From Yamagishiella unicocca (Eukaryota > Chlorophyta > Chlorophyceae > Chlamydomonadales > Volvocaceae), in assembly GCA_003116995.1 (NCBI GenBank), contig BDSL01000003.1, positions 744,001 to 808,000 of the forward strand: DNA of 64,000 nt, read 5' to 3'. Each line of letters begins with the position of its first letter. The first letter of the stretch is position 1. Made by a program: the position numbers and the translations under genes. Below are positions 34,901 through 47,700 of this stretch, in pieces. A model generated the notes under the pieces. That model was not told where the DNA came from. It was given only the letters and a program-made list of their open reading frames with translations, and did not search any database.

Positions 34901-37900
34901 CGTACGCATGATTTGTACGTGGGTGTAAGGCCCTGGAGTCGGGTCGGGCGCAAAGGGAGGAGCAGTCACCCCGGTTCGAGCCTGCTTCCGCTGGGTGGGG
35001 CGGCGCGGGTGCGCCCTGGAGCGTGTTTCCGCCCCTCTTGACCGCGCCGTCGGTGTGTGTGCCGGCGCAGGTGGAAGGACGTGACGGTGGCGGTTCTGGA
35101 GCGACAGATCGACATGGCGGTGGAGACCAGCTGGACGGGGGAGAAGACGCAGCTGCGCAAGATGCTGGCAAGGTGCGGCCGGAAGAGGACAGGAGGGTTA
35201 CGGCCGGGGTGTGTGGCTGGGGCCCTGCCCACCTGCACCGCCCTGTCTGCCCACCTGCACCGCCCTGTCTGCCCACCTGCACCGCCCTGTCTGCCCACCT
35301 GCACCGCCCTGTCTGCCCGGGTGACTCCCCACTTTGCACCCCGTCCACGGATTTCCGCGCTACCAACCCGCTCCCATACCTTTCCTCCTTTGCTGCCGCA
35401 CCGGTTTACCCTCCCACCCCGCTCCTCGCACCGGTTTACCCTCCCACCCCGCTCCTCGCACCGGTTTACCCTCCCACCCCGCTCCTCGCGCCGCCCCTCG
35501 CGCCGCCTCCGCCGCCGCCTTGTTGCAGGATGCACGGCGCGGCGCGGCGGGCTGACGTGCGCGGGGAGGGCGACTTCGAGGAGGAGGAGTACGGCGAGGC
35601 GACGAGGGTGCTGGCGGAGGTGGCGGGGCAGCTGGCGGCGGGGTGCGCCACGGGGATGCGCTTCCCCTGGGGCGTGCGCGTGCGCATCTGCGAGATCCTC
35701 GTCACAGGTGGGCTCCAGGGAGGGGCGGCGCGCGGCCTCCGGCTGCGCGAGGACCATGGGCTCCAGGGAGGGGCGCTGGGGCCGGGCCACGGTTTGGGGC
35801 TCGTAGGAGGGTGGGAAGGGGCGGGTGGTTGGGGGGTGTACCCGGGTGTCAGGGCGGGTGCTGCAGCATCTCATAGACGGAAGCTGCCCGCAGCCCTGCA
35901 TGTTATGCGACGAGCCCTCGCCCCTCCCGCCTCCGCCTCCTCCTCCGCTTCCTCTTCCTCCGCCTCCTGTCCAGCGCTGTTCGACACTGTCGAGGAGGGC
36001 ACCTACATCGACGAAGCCGCCCTGGTGCTGCAGTTCCTGGACTCCGTCTTCTTCCCCGCGCTGGGGCTGTCCGCACCGGCGGCACTGGCGGTGAGTGCTG
36101 CTGGCCCCGCCCCGCCCCGCACCCTAATGCGTGTGCCCTCCCTCCCCCCTCCCTCCCTCCTGCATCCACAGACTCTCCTAACAAACTCCCCCTCATCCAA
36201 ACACATCCCAGCATCTGCTCCGACAGCTCGGAACGACGCCCCGTCCGCCGCCGCCGCACCTCTCATTGCAATCCTGAACAAGTAGCGCCCTAACAAGTAA
36301 CGCCTGAACAAGTAATATGTTATTGCTTCCGAACTTTCAGAAGGCATCCATAAGGTCGGACGCCGGCCCCCGTCCCCGGCTCCACCCCTGCCTCGCGCCA
36401 GGTCAACGCCTGGGTCCACTTCAGCATGTACGTGGGCACCGGCTGCAGGGAGCAGCGGCTGGTGAAGCAGCTCAAGCAGCAGATCGCGCGGCTGGCTGCC
36501 GCGGCCGCGGAGGCGCCCACCAAGGGCACCGACCCCTTCGGCCTGGGGGTCAGCAACGCCGCCGGCGGGCCCCCCCCCGCCGCCGACGAGCCCTCCCGCG
36601 ACAGCGCCCTGGCGGCCCAGGTGGCCAACCACATCGTGGACTTCGTGTACTCGCGCCTCTGCGACTACCACGTGGCCTTTCCCAGGTCGGTTGCCGGCCT
36701 GACCGCTCTAACCGCCAACAACAAACTGATTTCGTACCCTTGTTCCCTTGCATCCTTGTATCCTTGTCGCTGTATTACCATGAATCTCGTGCCGCGCCGT
36801 GCCGTGCTGTTCCTCGCCGCCCGGCGGTGTCCAGTCCGGTGGATCAACCCCGTCCCCGTCCGAGCGGCTCTCACGTTTGCCCCGGCATGTGCTCACCCAC
36901 CGACCCCCGCAGGGGTGAGAACATGGCCGCCATGTTGGACGTGTTCGTCTACTCTTGCAAGAGCCGCGGGGACGGCCCCGAGCGGCTGGCGGAGCTGCTG
37001 GTGGAGGCGGTGTGCGGCAGCACCACCACCCGCTTCCAGCAGCAGATGCGCGCGAGGCTGGACGGCAACGCGTCGAGTGAGCGCGACGGTCGGGGTTGTG
37101 GGGTTGAGGGAAGCCAGGGGGGTGGGGGGCGGGTGCGGGTGGGTGGATGGGTGGGAATGAGGCAGTGAGCGGCGCAGCCGGTCGTAGTTGGGCGCTCAGT
37201 GAGTTGCCGTGTTGCCGAGTATGGGCTGCGGTTTGCATTAGGGTGCAGCGCAGCGCCTGGGGTGCAGCGCGGCGCAGCCGCTGGACCTGCGTCCGCGTGT
37301 GCCACCACCTCCCCCCCCCCGGGACCCACTTCGCGGAACCGGTTCTTTTCTGTAACCCCTCCGGGACCCCGTCCTCCCCTCCTCCTGCCTCAGACGAGGA
37401 CCGGCTGCTGGAGCTGGCCTCCATCATACACGACATCCACGACGCCGACTCGGCCAGCTACTGCGCCGCCGCGCTGGCGCCCCACATGCCCGCCGCGCTG
37501 GGGGTGGCCAGCGTGCAGCTGCACATGCTGTACGGCCAGCACCTGGTGCCGTGGCTCAACCTAGGTACGCGCGCGCGTGTGTGTATCTGCGTGTGCGTGT
37601 GTGTATTACACGAGGCCGCTGAGCCATGGGACACCCCGGAGGTTCCGCGCGCTTATGTGTGCGCACGTTGACCGCTAAGGGCTAAGTCGCGTGTGTGCTG
37701 TGGCTACCTGTTAAGGAGTCTGCAACGGGGCGACTGCCTTTATTTCCACATCAGCGACGGGGCGCCTTTATTCCACATCAGCGACGGGGCGACTGCCTTT
37801 ATTTCCGCGCTACCGCGATCCCACACCACACTAACCCGCCTCTCATATAATACATTCGATTGCGAGCACCACCGGCACCCCCGAATTACCCTGCGGCGGC

Positions 37901-40900
37901 GCCTCAAACACCCACGTCTCAAACACCCACGTCTCAAACACCCACGTCTCAAACACCCACGTCTCAAACACCCACGTCTCAAAACACCCGCGCTCACGCC
38001 CCTGCACCACCCGCACACCCCCGACAGCCAAGAGCATCAACCCCGCCGTGTTGGACGTCTTCCGGACCGCCAACGCATTGGAGCAGCGACTGGCGGGGCC
38101 CATCACCAAGGCGGCCAGCGCCGGCAGCGGTGGCGGCGCGCCGCAGCCCCCGGCCATCTCCGACGTGTTGTCATCGTACGGCCAGTGGGACCTATCGGGG
38201 CCGCTCAAGGTCGCAATGCTGCAGGTAGGGGAGGCGGGGAGGGAGGGAGCGTGGGGCTTGCACGAATTTGCACCCTATATCCCCTTTTTCCCTTACATCT
38301 GCGGTATTGTGAACAATCACACGACCTTTACCACCCAGGACGTCCTACGCTGTGATCGACAGCGCACGCCCTCCTGTTGGGCGGCGCGTGTTTCCATGCG
38401 AAACGCAACACGCCTTGTCGTACGGTCCTCCAGCGTCCCCCAACACCCTCCCCTGCCTGTGTCGTGTCTCGTTCAACGGTTTCCTCTTCCCCCTCCCGGC
38501 CGCTCTCGTCTCCCGCCAGTGGGTGTCCGCGCAGGTGGCCAACATGAACACCTGGACGGCGAGGGCGCTGCAGACGGAGAAGTGGAGGCCCATGGGTGCG
38601 GAGGCGCGGGGCAGGGCAGGAGTGGGCAGCGGCGGGAAGGGATTGGGCAGCAGCGGGGAGGGGGGGAGAGTTTCCTACCATTGGAGAGTAGCATTGCAAG
38701 GCATAGAGGATTCTTGGCGGAAGACACAGGGGCAGTGCCACCAGCACCACCAACACCACCAACACCACCAGCACCACCGACACCACACCACCAACACCAC
38801 CAACACCACCATCAGGAGACATCATGCCTGTCCTGCTGCTGCCTGCTGTTCCCCCCCGCCCACTTGTGACGCCGCCGCGCAGGCCCGGGTCCGGACGCCT
38901 CCCACTCCACCAGCGCCCTGGAGGTGTCCCGCATGACGTCGGAGGCGCTGGAGGCGCTGTACGGCATGGACGTCCCCATGCCGGCTGAGGTGCCGCAGGC
39001 GCTGCTGGAGGGCGTCGACGTCGTACTGCGCAAGTGGGTGGGGGTATGAGAGGACAGCCCGTGGGTGGGGGTATCAGAAGATAACGGTGGTCCGTGGGTG
39101 GGTTTTTTTAAATAAGAGAGTCCGCGAATCCAAGGCCGACAAACCGTGGGTGGGGGTATGAGCGGACGACGACCGTTATGCCCGGGCTCCGCCTCCCCTG
39201 CTCCCGACCTTGCCCTCCCCCATGGCCGGGATTTCGGTTGACGGGTTTCGGTTGACGGGTTTTTCTTTGCCCCCGCTGCCGGGTTCACGCTGCAGGTACG
39301 TGACTCACGTCAACGACAAGCTGGGCGCCCTCCAGCGGCTCATACCCCCAGTGCCCACCTCCACACGCTACAAGAAGGTGCGCCAACCCGCGCCGCACCT
39401 CCGCCGCTTCCCTGCCCGCACCGGCTCACCACGCCATACCCCGGACCTGAAGCGCCCGTCGGCGGTGACAGAACATGTGTACCCTGGCGCGTGGTTCCTC
39501 TCGCTAGGCCCTTCCCTCCTTCCGGTTTGGAGGCCGGACGACCCCCCTTCCTCGCTGGACCCCTCCCCTCCTCCTCGGCCGTGGCTTCGCGGATTACTGT
39601 TTAACCCCCCTCCCCTCGCTGGCCCCCCTGCCGCCTCAGGACGTCGTCGTTAAGAACGAGCAGGCGGAGAAGGAGGCCGGCAAGAACACCAAGGGCGGCA
39701 GCAAGAAGATGGCGTTCCTGGCGTCCGTGCCGCCGGTGGGGCGGGCGACATCGGAGGGGGTAGCTTTGGGACCGGGTTTGTGGGGCGCCGGGTTTGTGAG
39801 GACACAAACCCGAAAGTCGGCACTGGAAAGGGAAACCGGCAGCGGGGAAAGGGAGCTCGAAATGCCAGGGCCTGAAAGCGGGGCCCCGCCCTCTCGGGCG
39901 CCAACCCACCCACGCCGTCCGCGCCCACGCCGCTGCTCCAGATCGAGTCGTCGCCCGACTTCACCAACATCACCGCCTCCCTCACGCCCGAGGTGCTGGC
40001 GACGGCCGCCTGCAGCCTCCACTACCTGCACGGGCGGGCGGAGGCGCTGCTGCAGGTGAGTTGGGGGGCGCGATGATGGTGGTGGCGGTGGCGGTGCCGG
40101 CCCCAACTGTTGGTTGTGGCGGTGGTGCCGGCCCCAACTAGGTCAGGTCAGGCTGGCAGCTCCCGGGCGCCTGCACTGTCCAGCGGACTCAACCCTGTCC
40201 CTCAAATCGTGCTTCCCTTCAGCGCACACATGAGAACCAACCCGTACCCAACCCCAGCCCGTACCCAAGCCCAACCTCCATGTACCTGGAACCCAACCTG
40301 CTCCCACGCAGTCCGCGCGGGAGCGGCAGGCGCAGTCGGCTGCCTTGCACGTGACATCACCGAGGGCGCCTCCGCCGCCTCCACGGCCTCCGCCGTCGTC
40401 GTCCCCCGCTAAGGTGCGCCGCCTCGGTCGCCCGGGAGGAAACCCGTGGGGGTGGGCGTGACGAGAAGACCCGGTTACACGACATAGGAAGCGGAGGGCG
40501 GAAACTAGCCGGTGATTAGTTTTCGGACACGCGGTTGGGTGCGCATGGCGGATAACTTGGGTTAGCTAGCTTCCGCCCCCCAGCATGGGGGGCTGGCGGC
40601 ACGGGGGCCACCTGGCAGCGAGGCGCGGGAAAGAGAGGGACCAGAGCCGCGCGGCAGCGCCCGAGCGATGTTCCGCCATGGCTCCCTCCCCCTCCCGGGT
40701 CTCCTCGCCATCGCCCCCCCTGACGGGAACCTCTTGGGCGGCACCAGCAGCCACTCCGCACTGCACCTCTCGCCCCCGCACCGGTAGAGCTCCCTGGTCG
40801 GACGCACACCTCAGCTACACCGCCGCTACATCTGCGCCCCACGCTTGGAGGCCTCGCTGACCTTAGGAAGGGGGACGCCGCCCTCGTGGCCCCGTGATTC

Positions 40901-42603
40901 TTAGTCCCTGGACTCCCCGCGCCTGTGTTGTTCGCGGTGCCGCAGTCCGAGGGCGGTGTGTCGGTCTCGGAGCCGCCGGAACCGCTGTCGCAGGCGCGTA
41001 CGGCGCTGCTGACGGGGATGCAGTACGCCTGCAAGTTCATGGCCTGTCGGGTGAGAGCGTGCTGCCGGTGGTGGTGGTGTTCGTGGAGGTGGTGGTGGTG
41101 GTAAGGGTGGCGGGAGGGCAGACCGGAATGGACGCGGCTGCTTGTCACACCGCACCAACACAGTGTACCCATTGCTGGGGACCATACGACTGCGGGTGTG
41201 GACTGGTGCGTGCTTTCCATTTCCATTTACTAACCACACTCTTTCTGCATGAGCGAGTGGCTCTCGGGTAAGGCGTCAGCCCTTACGGCATCCGCCCCCT
41301 GCCCCCCGCCAGATCGTGTTTTGGGACCAGCGCGCCGGCTGGCTGGAGTTCCTGTACCGCCACCACGTCACGCTGCCCGCCTCGCGCATCGAGCCGCTGC
41401 TGGACTCGCTCAACAAGGTGCTCGGAGGCGTGTGCCCCGGGCTGCCGGACGGAGTGCGCAACTCCTTTGCCCGGCACCTGCTGATCTCGTCGATGCAGGT
41501 GGGGGGCGGCACAGGGCGGGACACGGCACCCCGCGGGGAAGGGAAGGGGGTGCAATACCCCACGCGGGCAGCTGGGTTTGTTCGTCTGTAATCACTGCGC
41601 TCTCTTTGTGCCCCCCCCACGCACACATACACACGCGCTCGCGCTCGCGCAGGCCATGGAGCGTGTGCTTCTGGACGGCGGGCCCTGCCGCTGGTACATG
41701 CCAGCTGACGTGCAGGCGATCGACCAGGTGGGGTAGCGTTCTGGAGTAGGGTTCTAGGGTAGGGGGCAAACGGGTGCACCATGGGGCCCGAGTGGACAGC
41801 CCCTTGCCGGGACCTCCCGGGCCCCCCACTCACCTCTATCCCACCTTATCGGGGTCCATGTTCCTAACCCCGTAAGCAAGTGACGTCCTTTCTGACCCCC
41901 CACCCACACCAGCGCGGTAGCTGTGCGGGCCGCCAGCTGGCTGTCCCTTTGTTCTGTTGGCGTCCCCCTCATGTCCTGTCCCTGCCGCGCCGCGATGCCC
42001 TGGCCCCGTGCTTAGGACCTGCTCAAGCTGCGCTCGCTGTTTCACGCGGAGGGTGACGGCCTGGACCGCGAGGTGATCGACGGCGAGCTGGAGCGGGTGA
42101 GGCGGCTCCTGCCGCTGATGCGGCTGGAGGTGGGGCCGCTGATGGACCTGCTCAAGACGGTGAGCGAGGGCGCGGGGCCAGGAGGCGGGGAGGAGAGGGC
42201 GGGCAGGTGCCTACGCCGTTCGGTTGGGAAGGGTGTGGAGGAGTGTTGCCGGCGGCAAGGCACGGCAAGGGAAGGGCAGGAGTGCTTTGGACGGGCGGCT
42301 GCTTGTGCCCCGGCAGTTGTCCCGGTAGTTGCGCGGATGCAGCCATGGGGTGTATGGCAACCGGGAGAGCGGGAGTTGTCGTCATGGAAGGGGCGGAACA
42401 CACCGATGCGCCGCGCTGTAACTGGGCTATGCCCACTCCCTCAGGCGCGCACGCACGGCACCGCCCAGCTCACCGGCTCCAGCGGCTCGCTGGGTCAGGC
42501 GTACGACGAGAACACCGTCATGCGAGTCATCGCTCACCGACCCGAGCGGAACGGCAGCAAGATGCTCAAGACGACGTACAAGCTGCCGAAGAGGCTCAAG
42601 TAG
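31954..42603 (+). CDS. PATROL1-like MUN/DUF810 protein (plant Munc13-like)
   Basis: About 24 exons: 31954-32007, 32180-32249, 32553-32953, 33298-33520, 34090-34260, 34536-34710, 35071-35172, 35529-35707, 35975-36090, 36402-36685, 36913-37076, 37394-37564, 38028-38224, 38520-38595, 38883-39033, 39296-39377, 39640-39735, 39879-40055, 40312-40413, 40946-41050, 41313-41498, 41653-41727, 42016-42159, 42445-42603; about 1,219 residues. Collinear with Arabidopsis PATROL1 (about 1,035): TDDQLRDLAYLIFAA, RWKDVTVAVLERQ, AWVHFSMYVGTG, LHMLYGQHLVPWL, YVTHVNDKLGALQRLIPPVP followed by TRYKK, IVFWDQRAGWLEFLYRHHV, VLLDGGPCRW and a KTTYKLPK end. PATROL1 is a tethering factor delivering a proton ATPase to the plasma membrane; delivery of membrane cargo is inferred here. 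Residues 84-144 carry four NPF motifs. The acceptor at 33297 and the 39735/39879 intron are the least certain splices. Confidence 0.88.
33545..33690. repeat. tandem repeat, GGAGGGATGGAGAGAG type
   Basis: Four roughly 35-bp units with GTCTAAAGGAGGGATG and GAGAGGGCAATGCAA segments, in the PATROL1-like intron 33521-34089. Confidence 0.85.
35218..35490. repeat. two adjacent minisatellites in one intron
   Basis: Four 22-bp CCCACCTGCACCGCCCTGTC units (about 35225-35315) and three 30-bp GCACCGGTTTACCCTCCCAC units (about 35398-35488) in the intron 35173-35528. Confidence 0.88.
37905..37985. repeat. 15-bp CAAACACCCACGTCT repeat
   Basis: Five to six direct copies in the intron 37565-38027. A separate duplicated segment with CATCAGCGACGGGGCG precedes it at about 37725-37800. 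Confidence 0.9.
40455..40565. repeat. dispersed 110-bp repeat, copy A
   Basis: Contains GAAGACCCGGTTACACGACA, later TAGTTTTCGGACACGC, then ATAACTTGGG. A diverged copy lies at 45808-45908, and the first third is seen again near 15040-15095. All three are intronic. Confidence 0.8.
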
Positions 42604-44747
42604 GGGCAACGCAGCGGGGACGGCAGGTGCAGCAGTAGCAACAGCAGCAGGAAGTCGCCGTTATCGTTGGGCGTGCAGGGGGCGGAGTGGAAGCAGTAGC
42701 AATGTGGGGTGAGCCTCGGGGGCTGAGCGAAGCGCTGCGGTGCGGTGCTTAGGAGGGACGGGATTGGGGGGGCCGACGAAATCCCAGGTGGATTGGGATT
42801 GGGATGGGAGGCAGGGTGGGGTGGGGGGCAAGGGTTGGGTCCAGGCGGCGGGTAGGTGGGGGTGCAAAGGGTAGGTGGGGGCTGCAGCGTCTGGTTCTAT
42901 GGGTGAGGTGATGCAGATGGAGGAGATCCACAAGACGCGTGGCTCCTGACGGACGTCGAGCCCGGGAGGGGAGGGAAGAGCAGGCGCATCAGCGTGGTGG
43001 GGAGAGGTAGTACTGTGGGCTCATGAGCGTTACGTGGGAGTGAACTGTGCTGCATTGCTGAGTGACGAGAGCAGGTGTAGGGTCTGGGATTTTTACGCCG
43101 CCCCCATCACGCACCCCTCACCCCGCACTCCTGTTTGTCGAGTAAACGGTTATATTCTGTGTCCCCTCTGTTTGTCTTTCGGAAGCTCTGGAGGGTACGC
43201 AGCGTTGTCCCCTCTGTTTGTCTTTCGGAAGCCCTGGAGGGTACGCAGCAGGGACATTGTCGTTTAGCGAGCAGGGGGCTGCATGGTGCGAGGTAACGTC
43301 ACGAGGCGGCGTGGGACATCCCTAAAGTCGGTGATTTATTCGTGCTTATGGTGCTCGTGATTACAAGTGCGGTGCGCAGAGATATCCACACGGTGGCACT
43401 GCAGGACGTGACGACCGGAGGCGTGAGTTCCTTGCTTGCGCTCCCAACAGGGCATCCGCAGTCCTTCACAGCAACGTCAGGTGGCCCTAAGCGATCGTTA
43501 GTTCGGTAGCTCGTCCCATAACTGGACGAGGCGCTGATTGCGTAACAACCTCGGGATTTACATTGTTTGAAATGATGTCTTACAGAGGAATAGGAGAGCC
43601 GCAGGTGGGCCATTCCCAACCAACCTGTAAGGAGGACCATGCTCGTGTCAGACAGGGCGGGAACACGTGTGTATGTCCTTGAGGAGTACGGGTGTGGCAC
43701 AGGGCCCTAATGGAATATCATCAACACGTTCCCGGTGGAGTTTCCACTCAACGGCCCTTGTGGACTTTCCACTGGCACCGGATGGAATTTCCAGTAGGGC
43801 CGAGTGGGGCTTGCGCTGTGGCCCCATTAGCTGGTGACGCTGACGATGGGCGGTTGTTGCTGTGCAGCGCAGCGCGTGTAGGGATTGGATGGTTACCAGG
43901 CGCCAGTATAGAGTATACATGTATAGATAGGCGACAGCCAGGAGGGTTCACCCTCATGAGGCCTGCTCGGAGTGCGTGTCGTTCTGTGACCTCACGAGCC
44001 GTCTGCCTGAATAGATAAGCGCTCGTGGCAACCAGCAACTGCAGCCGTGTGGCAAATAGCGATTGCAACCTCATGGCAATTAGCAACTGCAGCCGTGTGG
44101 AAAACTTGCAACTGCAGCCGTGTGAAAACTAGCAACTGCAGCAGTGTGAAAATTAGCAACCGCAACACTCTGCTCAAGCCGCCGTCTTGTATCCCTCTTC
44201 ACACTTCTTTCACACTTCTCCGTCATTCCGCCAGGTTGCAGACCCCTCAAGCCGGGGCTACCGCTCCCTCCAAATCCACCCCCTCGGATCGCATCACCAC
44301 CGCCGTAGGTCACCCGCATGTACCGCCGTCTGGCCCACCACGGGCTGTCCCGCCAGCAATACGCGCACGCCAGCAGCGCCGCCCCCGTCCCGACACGCAC
44401 CTCGCCTCCTCGAGGACACGACGCGGGAAACAGGCAGCGTGCCGGCGAGTGCAGCTGTAGCAGCCCGCAACCGCAACCTGTGAAGGACAAGAACTCCAGC
44501 AACTAACCTCCCCCACATGTCGTTTTTCGTGTCACCGGTTTCACACCCCTCCCCCACATGTTGAAGGCGACCGCCTCGCCGCCCCACTACCACCACCACA
44601 CACTACCCGCCGAAGTCCATCCCTTTGCGGCCGCCCCGACGTCAGGCACGCATCGGCCCATGGGCCTCTGGTTCAGGCTCCGGCCACGACGGGCTGGGGA
44701 TCAGCTGCCGCAGCCGAAGCGCCTTCCCCGCGCCACCCGAATGGCGC
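42604..44747. other. intergenic between convergent PATROL1-like and methyltransferase genes
   Basis: Contains a 46-bp duplication (43158-43250), a roughly 27-bp repeat array (44031-44165) and candidate poly(A) motifs for both genes: plus-strand TGTAA at 43626-43630 and minus-strand TGTAA at 43584-43580. No supported exon. Confidence 0.45.
44031..44165. repeat. tandem repeat, GCAACTGCAGCCGTGTG core
   Basis: About five degenerate 26-28-bp units, each with GCAACTGCAG and GTGTGGAAA/GTGTGAAAA, between the convergent genes. Confidence 0.85.
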
Positions 44748-47700
44748 TCATTCCGCCTCCGCAACCGCGAAGTTGAAGAAGGGCGGCAGCACGGGGCTCA
44801 GGCGGGTCCACTTCTCCCCCGGATACATGGCAGCAGCGACCTCGCGCGGCTGCGGCATGTACGTCAGGCGCCAGCCCATAGGGCCCAGGTACTCACGCAG
44901 GTTGCGTGGCTCCAGGCCGCTGCGCTTGGGCTCGCCCTTGTTACGCACCGTCTGGAGGCGGGGGGGTTACAAGTAAAAAACCCCGTAACTCGACTGGGGT
45001 AATGTAGTTGGAGGCGGGGACGGGGGCGGGCAGCAGGTAGTGGGCGAACCGAGCGGGAGGAACACGATGAGTGCTTGCGCGAAGGAAGTGGAACGCAGGA
45101 ACGCAAGACTGACAGCCGGATGGGGTTGGGTCGACTACTGGAAGCGAAGCCGTCGTGAAGTGGAGTGCCATAAGCCACACACCCCGCCCGCACCCGTAAC
45201 CCAGGCGCGTTGGGATGGCAATGCATGGCACTCCCGCCCCGCCCCGCACCCCCCTGCTGTTTTCCTGCGTACACGGGTTTTCCTTGCAGCCCCCCTGCTG
45301 TCGCGGCTCCTGGCTTGCTCCCCCCCCGCCCCGTCACGTCAGGCACCGGACTGTCCCTGGGCTCTACCCGTAGCCGCCGCTACTGAAGCCTCACCAGGCG
45401 CAGGGTCTCGTAGCCAGGCTCCCAGCGGCGGCCGCTGAAGACGTCCTGATGGAGGAAGTCGAATGCCACACGGCTGCCTGTGCCCCACGTGGCGGTCGGG
45501 TGGCGATCGGTGGGAGAGGTGCAAAACATACCCCGGTTACCCTTGACGTGGGAAGTGTAGTTGGCGGCGGCGGGGTTGGGGGGGCACTGGCGCGTGCGTG
45601 CGTACGAGGAGAGGAGGCAAGTGGATGTGTGTGGAATAAGAATGAGGCGAGTGGGTGGATGGGGGCAAGATGCGGTCGGCGCCTAGGGCCTCGACCCCAC
45701 TGCGCCCTAGCCATGCTGCACACCCAGCTACTGACTTCCCCTAGTCAGCCCCGAACCCCGGAACCCTGGAGCCTTAGAAAGGGAGACCCATTATGGGGGT
45801 TGGCGAGAAGACCCGGTCACACAGACGCACAGGAGACGGAGGACAGAAGCTAGCCGGCGGATAGTTTTCGGACACGCACCTGAGTGTGCACGCCGGAGAA
45901 CTTGGGTGGACCGGCTGGGCGGATATCCCCCGTAAGGAGGTGGGGCGGATATGGGCCGCCCTCTATCCGCCGGCACCCACCCGGTGGCGGCACCCACCTG
46001 GTCCTGACACGGTGCGGATGCTCGCCAGCAGCAGCGACACCGCCGGCGGCGGCAGGTAGTACAGCAGCCCCTCAACTGTGAACAGCGTCTTTGCCCGGGG
46101 GTTGAACCGCGCGCCAGCGGTTGAGGTGGGCCACTGGGCGGAGGCGACGGAGGAGGCGCCGCTGCTGCCGCCGCTGCCGACGCTGTCGCTGCTGGCAGCG
46201 CTCTCATGGCGCTTGATGGTGGCGCCACCGCCGCCGCCTGTGTGAGCTCCCAGCAACGCGTCCGCGAGACTGACCTTGGACAGGTCCGCAGCGATGTAGG
46301 TCGGACGCTGGAACTACGGGCGGGCAGGGCGCGGAGGAGATTTAGAGTAAAGCTGCCGGTGAAAGGCAGAGTAATGCGGAGGGCTAGGTAAAGGGCTTAA
46401 GGGCTGAAGTCCGGCATCGTTGGCTCCTCCGGGCTTCAGTTGGGAGGCTGTAGAGCGCAGCTTCCGCTCGCCCTTCCCTGATCGTGGGTTGCATCCCGCC
46501 CGGTGGTGCCGGCTGCTGGCCCCCAATGCTGGCAGGTCCTCAGCAGCCCCCCCGCCCCCTCCCACCTGCAGGGGGGGCAGCGTCCGGTCCACCAACTTGC
46601 GCTTGCTCTCGGAGGCCTCGGGCAGGTCCACCTCGAAGTAGTTGACTCCAGGGGAGCTCAGGCGGTAGGCGCGGGTGTCGTACCCAGCAGCCACCACAAC
46701 GACCTGCAATCGCGAGGGCACTCGGCAGGCCAGTCAGGTCTCCTTGCTGCGGAGGTCTGTATCCGGACACCTCTAGTTGTGCCCACAGTGCCCACAGTGC
46801 CCACAGTGCCCACAGTGCCCACAGTGCCCAGGGAATGGCAAGCCCGTCCACCCGCTGTGCTGCGCCCACTGAAGCCTGCCAAGACATGCCCACACTTCCT
46901 TCAGTGCCCGGCGGTGTGCCCGATGGTTCCGCCATTTGGTCTGAAACCCACTGTAACAGTTCCTACCTACTCCTCCCAAACGTCAAAATCTGGTGCGGCT
47001 ACGATGCCCTCCCATTCCTTTCCGCTGCCGCCGGGTGTGTTCGCCGAGTGGGGGCCCTCGCTACGGGGGCTCTAGCCACGAGGTCCGGCCCGTCGTCGCC
47101 ACCTAGGCTCGCCACCTACCTGCGTGAACCCCTCCCGCAGCGCCGTCACGACCTCCTCGTCCAGCCAGCGAGTGCGGGCGTCCAGGTAGGTCATGATACC
47201 CGGGCAGCCGAACGCCGACCCCTGGATGAAAGCCTGCGGCACACACGGTTGTCCCGATATGGGGGCAGGTGACAGGGAGGTTGGGTGGAGTCCTCCATTG
47301 TCGCCCAATCTCTACGACCCTAAGCGCCCTAAAATAAACCCTGACGCCCCAAAGTCCATGCAGCGCTCCCCCCAGCGAGCTTCCTGGACGGCCGCCATAA
47401 GCCCCCGGAGCCAAGGGGCACCACCACCGATGGTTCTACCTTTTGGTCTGGAACCCACTGTAACCGTTACAACAACCACCCGTTCCAGTCTTCACGCCCC
47501 TAAACCCAAACCTAGCCAGACCTTGTTGATGTGCAATAGAGCCGGAGCCTTGCGGTGGACCCAGCCCCTGCAGCCGGGCCGGGGGGGGCGGGGGTGCAAG
47601 GTGCGAGCACCAACCAACACCACGTCACATCGCACAGCCATAATCAGGTCCGGGTTACCTATGCCTGTGCGTGAGGCTGAAGCGGTGCGCTTGCGCCTTG

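Noticed and set aside
44047..44460. 137-codon plus-strand ORF
   Set aside because: Starts inside a tandem repeat and lacks any family feature; lies in the 3' regions of convergent genes.
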